This document shows positions 1 to 7,400 of a DNA stretch of 21,739 nucleotides, in pieces. A program made the translations under genes and the position numbers. Source of the DNA: an uncultured Alistipes sp. (GTDB lineage Bacteria > Bacteroidota > Bacteroidia > Bacteroidales > Rikenellaceae); assembly GCA_937911745.1 (NCBI GenBank), contig CALDPX010000074.1, positions 1 to 21,739 of the forward strand. Reading direction: 5' to 3'. How positions within the stretch are numbered: the stretch's first letter is position 1; every line of letters begins with the position of its first letter. Under the pieces are notes generated by a model. It made no database searches. It was given only the letters and a program-made list of their open reading frames with translations, and was not told the origin of the DNA.

Positions 1-60
1 TCTCAATTCTCAATTCTCCTATAAGCCTTAGGACTATTGACGTTAGACGTTAGACGTTGG
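1..60 (+). repeat. Composite intergenic repeat, copy A
   Basis: Three parts are visible. Positions 1-18 are heptads of TCTCAAT (reverse complement of GAGAATT heptads seen elsewhere). Positions 21-49 hold the conserved core ATAAGCCTTAGG, then ACTATTGACG, then TTAGACG. Positions 39-59 are three heptads of GACGTTA (the last GACGTTG). Related cores lie at 14952-14980, 17931-17960 and, on the minus strand, about 11405-11434. The left edge may extend beyond the window. No function is known to me. Confidence 0.75.
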
Positions 61-67
61 ACAATAA

Positions 68-109
68 TTTTGAATTTTGCATTTTGAATTTTGCATTTTG
101 AATTTTGAA
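68..109 (+). repeat. Heptanucleotide tandem array TTTTG(A/C)A x6
   Basis: Six uninterrupted 7-bp units run from 68 to 109: TTTTGAA, TTTTGCA, TTTTGAA, TTTTGCA, TTTTGAA, TTTTGAA. The array sits directly upstream of the rplM promoter, and its last unit supplies the likely -33 box. Copy-number change could therefore alter promoter spacing or choice. Confidence 0.85.
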
Positions 110-133
110 TTCCAAAAAATTTCCGTATCTTTG
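104..133 (+). promoter_or_regulatory. Bacteroidota-type promoter for rplM operon
   Basis: A -33 TTTG (104-107), an 18-nt spacer and TATCTTTG (126-133) match the TTTG/TAnnTTTG consensus of the Bacteroidota primary sigma factor. The transcript would start near 140, leaving about 68 nt before the rplM start. No Shine-Dalgarno sequence precedes the start, as is usual in this phylum. Confidence 0.7.
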
Positions 134-207
134 CACGCCCGAAATATACGGGTAATGGAATTACATAATTAAAACACAAAGTATTAACCAATTAAAAGTA
201 CGAAGAA

Positions 208-663
208 GTGGATTCTTTGAGTTACAAAACCATCTCGGCTAATGCGGCTACTGTTAACAAACAGTGGTATGTTATTGACGCAGAAAACGAGGTGCTCGGA
301 CGACTTGCTTCGCAGGTTGCGAAAATCTTGCGCGGCAAAAACAAGCCCGATTTCACTCCTCACGTTGATTGCGGTGACTACGTTATCGTTATCAATGCCG
401 ACAAAGTGAAACTGACGGGTAAGAAGATGACCGATAAGGTCTATGTACACCACACAGGCTATCCCGGTGGTCAGCGTTTCAACACTCCCGCTGAGCGCTT
501 GGAGAACAAGCCTGAATTCCTTGTTCAGAACGCTGTTAAAGGTATGTTGCCCAAAACACGCCTTGGCGTTGCTATTCTTAAAAATTTGAAGGTTTATGCA
601 GGTGCGGAGCATCCCCACGTTGCACAGAACCCCAAAGCAATCAAACTCAACGAGATTAAGTAA
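208..663 (+). CDS. rplM: 50S ribosomal protein L13
   Basis: L13 is an early-assembling protein of the large ribosomal subunit that binds 23S rRNA. The 151-residue product has the usual family length and shows the typical N-terminal core (WYVIDAENEVLGRLAS), then HVDCGDYVIVINADKV and HHTGYPGGQR, and a C-terminal KGMLPKTRLG segment, all typical of bacterial L13. The start is GTG at 208. It gives MDSLSYKTISAN, the N-terminus I expect for Bacteroidales L13, and no in-frame ATG fits better. The gene is followed after 11 bp by rpsI, the classic L13-S9 pair, and is driven by the promoter at 104-133. Confidence 0.97.
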   Translation: MDSLSYKTISANAATVNKQWYVIDAENEVLGRLASQVAKILRGKNKPDFTPHVDCGDYVIVINADKVKLTGKKMTDKVYVHHTGYPGGQRFNTPAERLENKPEFLVQNAVKGMLPKTRLGVAILKNLKVYAGAEHPHVAQNPKAIKLNEIK

Positions 664-674
664 ACACGAAAACT

Positions 675-1061
675 ATGGAAGTTGTAAACACCGTAGGACG
701 CAGGAAAGCAGCTGTTGCTCGCGTTTACGTTAAGCCCGGTAACGGTACTATTACCATCAACAAGAAACCCTTGGAGGTATACTTCCCCTTGGACATTTTC
801 CAGTTCGTTGTGAAACAGCCCCTGTTGGTTCTCAACCAGATGGAAAGTTATGACATCAACATCAACCTCGATGGTGGTGGCATTCACGGTCAGGCAGAAG
901 CAGCCCGTATGGGTATCGCTCGCGCACTTTGCGAGATCGACGCTGAGAACCGCACTATCTTGAAGAAGAACGGTTTCCTCACTCGTGACGCACGCGAGGT
1001 TGAGCGTAAGAAACCCGGTCAGCCCGGTGCTCGCCGTAAATTCCAGTTCAGCAAACGTTAA
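675..1061 (+). CDS. rpsI: 30S ribosomal protein S9
   Basis: S9 belongs to the head of the 30S subunit, and its C-terminal tail reaches toward the P-site tRNA. The 128-residue product has the family N-terminus (VGRRKAAVARVYVKPG), the central GGGIHGQAEAARMGIARAL block and the basic tail ending in the diagnostic KR. Length and both termini match full-length S9. It is translated from the same message as rplM (11-bp gap). It is followed by an unusually long, structured spacer before rpsB. Confidence 0.97.
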   Translation: MEVVNTVGRRKAAVARVYVKPGNGTITINKKPLEVYFPLDIFQFVVKQPLLVLNQMESYDININLDGGGIHGQAEAARMGIARALCEIDAENRTILKKNGFLTRDAREVERKKPGQPGARRKFQFSKR

Positions 1062-1305
1062 TTTTCCACGAGAAGCGTTCGCACCAAAAACTGCACGAAA
1101 GAGGTTTACAAATCCGCCAGACCACCCCGAATGCTGCATAGCAATGGCAGCCTGAAACAAAGGGGAAGCCGAGAGCCTATGGCAGCATAGGGAGTGCTAC
1201 TGGAAGATTGCCCTTTCGCGGAAAACCCAGCGGACCATCACAAGGTGATGCTACCGATTGGGTTGAAAAAAAGAGAAAAAAGAAAAGAAAAACACACGAT
1301 TAGAA
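1062..1305 (+). promoter_or_regulatory. Structured leader upstream of rpsB (candidate r-protein autoregulatory RNA)
   Basis: The 244 bp between rpsI and rpsB carry no ORF but clear RNA-like structure. Helix A pairs 1131-1141 with 1177-1188 (ATGCTGCATAG against CTATGGCAGCAT, one bulge). Helix B is a composite hairpin at 1224-1264: AACCCA with TGGGTT, then CGG with CCG, then CATCAC-AAG-GTGATG. AAAGGG in the loop of helix A (1159-1164) can pair with CCCTTT (1211-1216), which would make a pseudoknot. A purine-rich, A-tract single strand (1265-1290) leads to the start codon, so this is not an intrinsic terminator. Position before rpsB-tsf suggests feedback by S2, which is inference. I did not recognise a named RNA family. 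Confidence 0.6.
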
Positions 1306-2148
1306 ATGCCACGTACAGATTTTAATCAATTATTGGAGGCTGGCGTACACTTTGGCCACCTCAAAAGAAAATGGAATCCCAAAATGGCTCCCTACATCTT
1401 TATGGAGAAGGGCGGGATTCATATCATCGACCTCCACAAAACTGTGGTAAAAATCGATGAGGCGGCAGCAGCCATGAAACAGATTGCTAAGAGTGGTCGC
1501 AGGATTCTCTTCGTAGCAACCAAGAAACAGGCTAAAGAGATTGTTGCCGAGAAGGTGCAAGCAGTAGGTATGCCCTATGTTACCGAGCGTTGGCCCGGTG
1601 GTATGCTTACCAACTTCCCCACTATACGCAAGGCCGTTAAGAAGATGGCTACCATCGACAAGATGAACGCTGACGGCACTTACGACAAATTCTCCAAACG
1701 TGAGAAACTCCAAATCGCTCGCCAGAGGGCTAAATTGGAGAAGAACCTTGGCTCTATCGCCGACCTTACTCGCCTCCCCGCTGCATTGTTCGTTGTTGAC
1801 GTGCAGAAAGAGGTTAACGCAGTGCGCGAGGCTCGCCGCCTCAACATTCCCGTCTTTGCAATGGTTGATACTTGCTGTGACCCCACCGACATCGACTATG
1901 TAATTCCTGCAAATGACGACCGCGCTCAGAGTATCGCCGTAATTCTCGACGCAATGTGTGGTGCAATCAACGAGGGTCTCGAAGAGCGCCGCATCGAGAA
2001 AGAGAAAGAGGCTGAGGAGAACGCAGCAAAAGAGACCGCAGCTCCCGAGAAGAAAACTCGCGCACGCAAGACCGTAAAGGTTGAGGTTGCTGAGGAGGAG
2101 GCTCCCGCTGCTGAGGCTGAGGCTGTTGCTGAGGAGGCTGCTGAGTAA
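1306..2148 (+). CDS. rpsB: 30S ribosomal protein S2
   Basis: S2 is a late-binding 30S protein needed, with S1 where present, for mRNA engagement. The 280-residue product shows the S2 N-terminus (LLEAGVHFGHLKRKWNPKM), the IIDLHKT segment, RWPGGMLTNF and the DPTDIDYVIPANDDRAQSI block near residue 200. The last 55 or so residues form a low-complexity Glu/Ala/Lys tail beyond the conserved fold, so the protein is longer than the roughly 240-residue E. coli form. Such tails are common in Bacteroidota. The start is ATG at 1306. The gene lies 43 bp upstream of tsf, the conserved rpsB-tsf pair, and downstream of the candidate leader RNA. Confidence 0.97.
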   Translation: MPRTDFNQLLEAGVHFGHLKRKWNPKMAPYIFMEKGGIHIIDLHKTVVKIDEAAAAMKQIAKSGRRILFVATKKQAKEIVAEKVQAVGMPYVTERWPGGMLTNFPTIRKAVKKMATIDKMNADGTYDKFSKREKLQIARQRAKLEKNLGSIADLTRLPAALFVVDVQKEVNAVREARRLNIPVFAMVDTCCDPTDIDYVIPANDDRAQSIAVILDAMCGAINEGLEERRIEKEKEAEENAAKETAAPEKKTRARKTVKVEVAEEEAPAAEAEAVAEEAAE

Positions 2149-2191
2149 ACAACAAACAAGAAGTCAAACCTTTTAATAGAGAACAAAGACT

Positions 2192-3184
2192 ATGGCTGTT
2201 ACACTTACAGACATCAAGAAACTCCGCGACAAAACCCAGGCGGGTATGATGGATTGCAAAAAGGCTCTCGAAGAGGCTAATGGCGATATGCAGCGTGCAA
2301 TCGAAATCATTCGCGAGAAAGGTAAACTCGTAGCCGCAAAGCGTTCGGACCGTACCGCTTCGGAGGGTATTGTTGTTGCAAATGCGGCAAACGGCAAAGC
2401 ATACATCGTATGCCTTGCTTGCGAGACCGACTTCGTGGCTCAGGTAGACACTTTCGGTGCTACCGCCCAGACCATCCTTGACATCGCCGTTGCTAACGAC
2501 GCTGCCGATCTTGAAACATTGCTCGCTTGCGCTACCGCAGATGGTCGCACCGTAGCAGACCTCGTTACCGAGAAGACCGGTCAGACCGGTGAGAAAGTAG
2601 AGGTTCCCTTCTACCACCGTGTTGAGGCTCCTTTCTGCACTCAGTATGTTCACTTCAACAAGAAACTTGGTGCCATTGTAGGCTTCAATAAAGAGGTTGA
2701 TGAGCAGATTGCAAAAGGTATCGCAATGCAGGTTGTATCGATGAACCCCGTTGCAATCTCGGCTGACCTTGTTCCCCAGGAGGTTATCGACGACGAGCTC
2801 AAAGCTGCCACTCAGAAGACCAAAGACGAGTTGGTACAGAAGGCAGTTGACGCTGCACTCTCGAAAGCAGGTATCAACCCCGCACACGTTGATAGCGAGG
2901 ACCACATCGAGTCGAACCAGGCGAAAGGTTGGATCACCGCTGAGCAGGCTGAGCAGGCTCGCGAGATCATCAAGACCGTATCGGCTGAGAAGGCTGCAAA
3001 CCTTCCCGCACAGATGGTTGAGAACATCGCTAAGGGTCGCTTGCAGAAATTCTTCAAAGAGCAGACTTTGGAGGAGCAGGCATACCAGATGGGCGATGGC
3101 AAGACTTCCGTTAAGGACGTTCTGAAAGCCGCTGACGCTGAGGCAAAGGTTGTTGGTTTCTACCGCGCATCGCTTTGCGACTAA
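2192..3184 (+). CDS. tsf: Translation elongation factor Ts
   Basis: EF-Ts is the guanine-nucleotide exchange factor that recharges EF-Tu with GTP. The 330-residue product opens with the UBA-like domain (LRDKTQAGMMDCKKALEEANGDM, residues about 10-32). It then has the CETDFVA motif typical of the core domain that contacts EF-Tu, followed by two dimerisation-type subdomains and a terminal segment containing GDGKTSVKDVL. The length suits the longer bacterial class rather than the short thermophile type. It is the last gene of the translation operon, with a strong terminator 18 bp after its stop. Confidence 0.97.
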   Translation: MAVTLTDIKKLRDKTQAGMMDCKKALEEANGDMQRAIEIIREKGKLVAAKRSDRTASEGIVVANAANGKAYIVCLACETDFVAQVDTFGATAQTILDIAVANDAADLETLLACATADGRTVADLVTEKTGQTGEKVEVPFYHRVEAPFCTQYVHFNKKLGAIVGFNKEVDEQIAKGIAMQVVSMNPVAISADLVPQEVIDDELKAATQKTKDELVQKAVDAALSKAGINPAHVDSEDHIESNQAKGWITAEQAEQAREIIKTVSAEKAANLPAQMVENIAKGRLQKFFKEQTLEEQAYQMGDGKTSVKDVLKAADAEAKVVGFYRASLCD

Positions 3185-3202
3185 TTCCCGTTTAGGGTAT
3201 AA

Positions 3203-3243
3203 AAATAGAGAGGTTCCAAGAAATTGGAGCCTCTCTATTTTTT
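3203..3243 (+). terminator. Intrinsic terminator after tsf
   Basis: AAATAGAGAGG (3203-3213) pairs perfectly with CCTCTCTATTT (3230-3240). The stem is extended inward by TTCCA/TGGAG with one G-U pair, and the loop is AGAAAT. A T6 run (3238-3243) overlaps and extends past the stem end. It closes the rplM-rpsI-rpsB-tsf transcript. Confidence 0.9.
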
Positions 3244-3301
3244 GTCTAACGTCGAAAGTCTAACGTCAAGAGTCGCGGGCGAGCCAACAATGGCTCGCCC
3301 G
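3244..3301. repeat. TAACGTC repeats plus REP-like palindrome
   Basis: Two TCTAACGTC units lie at about 3245-3267, in reverse orientation to the GACGTTA heptads of copy A. They are followed by a perfect 11-bp palindrome, CGGGCGAGCCA (3276-3286) with TGGCTCGCCCG (3291-3301), loop ACAA. No T-run follows on either strand, so it is not a standard terminator. It sits in the convergent gap between tsf and tsaD. Confidence 0.65.
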
Positions 3302-3348
3302 AAGAGTTAATAATAATAGTTCTGTGGAGTTCCTATTGTCCCTCTCAG

Positions 3349-4371
3349 CTATAAATCCTCCAAGCGGGCAACGGGGGCAACGCCCAGGTCGCTCTCCTCG
3401 CCATTGAGGTAGTGGTAGTAGCCCGCAACAGCAATCATTGCGGCGTTGTCGGTGGTGAATTTCAGCGGTGGCAGGTAGGTGCGCCAACGACGACGGCGTC
3501 CCTCCTCGGCAATAGCCTCCCTAAGTCCCGAGTTTGCCGACACACCGCCTGCAATGGCTATCTCCTTAATATCGAGAGCCTTTGAAGCCTTTATAAGTTT
3601 CTTCAAGAGGATGTCGATGATGGTCTTTTGGAGCGAAGCACAGAGGTCCGCCTTGTTCTCCTCTATGAAGTTGGGGTTCTCCTCCACGCGGTCGCGCAGG
3701 AAGTAGAGGAACGAGGTTTTCAGACCACTGAAACTATAATCGTAGCCATCCACCGAGGGCTTAGCAAAGCGGAATTTCTCGGGATTACCTTCGTGAGCCA
3801 GGCGGTCGATGACGGGACCTCCGGGATAGGGCAAGCCCATAACCTTCGCACACTTATCGAAAGCCTCACCCGCAGCATCGTCAATGGTCGTGCCCACAAT
3901 CTCGAATTCGAGTGGCGAGGTGACCTTAACTATCTGGGTATGACCGCCCGACACGAGCAGACAGAGGAACGGAAACGAGGGGTGCGGTAGTTCTTCGTCA
4001 GGAAGGTCAATCAGGTGCGAGAGGATATGTCCCTGCAAGTGATTTACCTCCACCATAGGTATATTTTTTGCAAGCGAAAGTCCCTTAGTGAAGGATACTC
4101 CGACGAGCAAAGAGCCGAGCAAACCGGGTCCTCGCGTGAAGGCTATGGCGTCGAGGTCGTCTGCCGTAACGCCAGCCTCTTTGAGTGCCGTATCTATCAC
4201 AGGCACAATGTTTTGCTGATGAGCACGCGAGGCGAGTTCGGGGATTACGCCGCCGTATTTGACGTGTACTGCTTGGGATGCAATGACGTTCGAGAGCATT
4301 TTTGTTCCCCTCAAAACGGCAGCCGATGTGTCGTCACACGAAGATTCGATACCTAAAATTATGGGTTCCAT
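3349..4371 (-). CDS. tsaD: tRNA N6-adenosine threonylcarbamoyltransferase TsaD
   Basis: TsaD transfers the threonylcarbamoyl group from TC-AMP to A37 of ANN-decoding tRNAs, making t6A, together with TsaB and TsaE. The 340-residue protein starts MEPIILGIESSCDDTSAAV, the family's N-terminal ASKHA nucleotide-binding motif. It has the metal-binding HxxxH in VNHLQGH (His111, His115, the same numbers as in E. coli), LLVSGGHTQ, PYPGGPVIDRLA, and a late AGGVSANSGLR motif. I start it at 4371. The frame is open back to 4455, but the extra 28 residues are hydrophobic, unlike any TsaD, and would run into the tamB start on the other strand. It is divergent from tamB with 52 bp between, and convergent with tsf. 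Confidence 0.96.
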   Translation of the reverse strand: MEPIILGIESSCDDTSAAVLRGTKMLSNVIASQAVHVKYGGVIPELASRAHQQNIVPVIDTALKEAGVTADDLDAIAFTRGPGLLGSLLVGVSFTKGLSLAKNIPMVEVNHLQGHILSHLIDLPDEELPHPSFPFLCLLVSGGHTQIVKVTSPLEFEIVGTTIDDAAGEAFDKCAKVMGLPYPGGPVIDRLAHEGNPEKFRFAKPSVDGYDYSFSGLKTSFLYFLRDRVEENPNFIEENKADLCASLQKTIIDILLKKLIKASKALDIKEIAIAGGVSANSGLREAIAEEGRRRRWRTYLPPLKFTTDNAAMIAVAGYYHYLNGEESDLGVAPVARLEDL

Positions 4372-4423
4372 ATTTGTTTTTCGACAATAAATTTCGTAAA
4401 ATTGTAGGTTAAAAGCACCAACA

Positions 4424-7400
4424 ATGAGCAAAGTTACAAAAAAAATAGCAAACATCCTACTTCACACCCTCGCAGGCGTGGTTTTAGTCGCTATTTTGCT
4501 CATTTTGGGCATTGCTATGTCTATGTCGCTGCCTCGCGTTCAGACTTTTGTGGCGGGCGTGGCTACCGAATGGCTCTCGGACAAGTGCAATGTCAACATC
4601 TCGATTGGCGAACTTGCCATAGAGAACATCTCTTCGATTGCTGCCAAGGAGGTCTATGTGGAGGACCTCGCGGGCGACACCCTTCTGTGGGTAGGCAAAT
4701 TGAGTGGCAGGATTGACCGCAATGCACTCTTGGACGAGGGACGTTTTGTACCCTCGGACATCTCGCTAAGGGATGCAAAATTCTACCTTAAAGAGGGAAA
4801 GACGAAGGGCAACAATCTCGACTCTCTCATTCTCCACATCTCCTCATTTTTCCCCGCTGACACCACAAAGAAAGGTGGCGACTTCGCCATCGAGAACATC
4901 GTTGTGGAGAATATGCGCTTCAAACTCTACAACGAGCGTCTTGCAGGTAGCACTCCTGCCACCTCCATAGACTACTCGGATATGGATCTTCATATCTCTT
5001 CGGCTATGATTGGCAAGGTTGCCATTGAGGGCAGAGATGTTGTCATTTCGGACATCAGCAACCTTACTGCCGAAGACAAAAGCGGAGCAGAACTACACCA
5101 AAGTACACTCGGCTCACTGAGGGTGGGCTGGGGTCTGCTCGATTTCAAGAAGGTGGATTTCTTAACGGGCAACTCGCGCCTTAGGCTCTCACACCTTACC
5201 ATCAGCGCACCCGATTGGGCGGATTATCAGGAGTTTTGTGACAAGGTAACCCTCTCGGTGGCATTGGACAACACCACCATCGAGCCTCCCTCGGCGGGCA
5301 AGTGGGTACACGAGTTGGGCTATTTTGGCTTGCAGGGCGAGAGGATAAACGGCACATACGATGGTGCTGTAAACAACTTCGCGGCAAACATTACGGGTAC
5401 GCTCTACGACTCGGAATTGGCGATTATGGGTGGTGTGCAACACATCACAACCCCTGCGGAGATTACTGCCGACCTCGAAGTAGACCTTGCTTCCACCCCC
5501 GAAAAAGTTGCAAACATCTACCGCAAAATACTCCACAAGGCTATGCCCGAGGAAGTTGACAAATGGATTGGCAAATTCGACACTCTGAACCTCGATGCGG
5601 TGGCTACGGTGCGCCCAAAGGCTATCACAACAAAGGCGACACTTATGACCGACCTTGGAGGTGTGGACATTGACGGCACCCTCGGCTATGGAACTCCCCA
5701 AGCCACCTTCGATGGCAACATCCGCAGTCGCGCGCTAAGCCTTGGTTCGCTACTGAACGTGGATGGACTCGGCAAGGTGGATGCGAGTGTGGAGGGCGAT
5801 GTGGCACTTACAGAGGGTGTTGTGGAGGGCGAGGTCAGGGCTTCGATTGACCGCCTTGGTTGGGGAAGTTATGACTTTTCGGATATAGACCTCAACGCCG
5901 CACTCGCCGCAGGAAAACTCAGTGGCAACATCGTATCCTTAGATCCCAACGCCACACTCTACGCCGAGGGCAATTGCTTGCTCTCGGAACAGACCTTCGG
6001 CGAACCAGAAGAGTCGCAGGAACCCGAATACAACCTCAATCTCAATATCGAAAAGGTCGACTTTGGAGCCATTGGAGGCAAAGACTCCGCACCTCGATGG
6101 CTTTCTGGCAACATGGATGCCAATCTTAGGGGCTCGTCACTCGATAGGATGGTGGGCAGGGCAATGGTCAACAACCTCACCTATGCCACCGCTGCCGACA
6201 CCCTCTCGGTGGAACTTGTGAACATTTCGCTTGCAGGAGGCCAGAGGGATAAGAGTTTTTCGATATACTCCCCCACTCTCGATGTGGAGTATCGCAGTAC
6301 GGCATCCTACACGGAGGTAATCAACTATCTTACAAAAACACTCCCAACGCAACTTCCTTTGGGCAAAGACTCCTCGATGCAGAGCGAAAAAGAGTCTACC
6401 GAAAGAGAGGGCTTGGGCGCAAGACTCTATGCGGCAGAGGACCACACGGCAGTATCGGTCAATATCAAGGAGGGCGAACAATTGGCAGCCGTTCTGCTCC
6501 CCGGGGCTGATCTTGCACCCGACAGTTCGCTAAGTGTGGAGTTTTCACCCTCGGCAGAGGAGTTCTCGCTACTACTCGAAAGCGACTACATAGAACTCCA
6601 TAACACGGTAATATCGCGACTGAGAGTTGAAGGAAGTGGCGTGGGTAAGAGTTTGTCGCTCGAAGCCGAGTGTGACGAACTGTTTGCCATGGGTAGCACC
6701 ATTCCCGATATCACCCTCACAGCAGGCGCAAAAAGTGGTAACAGAGTCGAGGCTACTCTCTATTTCAGCAATGTCGATGCGGCACTCAGCGGTCACTTGG
6801 CTACGGATGCCACACTCTCGCGCTCCTCGGACAACTCTCTGAGGGTTGTGGCAGACATTGCCGACTCCTACCTCATCTCCCCCGCAGAACGTTGGGATAT
6901 CTCGGCTCCAAAAATCGACTACTCGACCAAAGAGGTACTCATTGATAATTTCCGTGCCGAGACTCAAAACGGAGGACTCTATATCGATGGAGCCATCTCC
7001 ACTTCGAGGGACACCCCGCTACGCATTACACTCCAAAATATCGCCCTTGGCGAATGGCTCTCTCTGTTGGGCGGAATGAAGGGCATAGAGGGTGTTGTGG
7101 ATGGTAAGTTGGAACTCTTCTCGGCACTGCGTCAACCCTATGGTACGGGCGCACTTGCCATCTCATCGCTCTCATTCGGCGAGGTGGGTATCGACCCATT
7201 GGAACTGATTGCTCAAAAGAACATACGCGACAATTTTGTGGCATTCGAACTCAACAACCGCCTCTACGACAAACAACTCGCTGGCGGCACCATCGACTAC
7301 ACCTCGGGTGATTTCCGCGCAAATGTTAATGTGAACGAGTTGGATCTTTCGTTGCTCAATCCTCTTGCAGGTGGGATTGCCGAAAATATCCGAGGTATGA

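Noticed and set aside
68..109. Tandem array as a possible CRISPR
   Set aside because: Units of 7 bp with no spacers and no cas genes; it is a simple tandem repeat.
1967..2905. A 312-codon minus-strand ORF across rpsB and tsf
   Set aside because: It lies wholly opposite two certain genes, and its low-complexity Pro/Gln part mirrors the Glu/Ala codons of the S2 tail.
4372..4423. Promoter pair in the tsaD/tamB gap
   Set aside because: TAAATTTC at 4388 matches five of six fixed bases but has no -33 box at correct distance, and the minus strand has only weaker matches. Promoters must be near here, but I cannot place them.
4372..4455. N-terminal extension of tsaD by 28 codons
   Set aside because: The ESSCDDT motif normally lies within the first dozen residues of TsaD. 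The extension would overlap the start of tamB.
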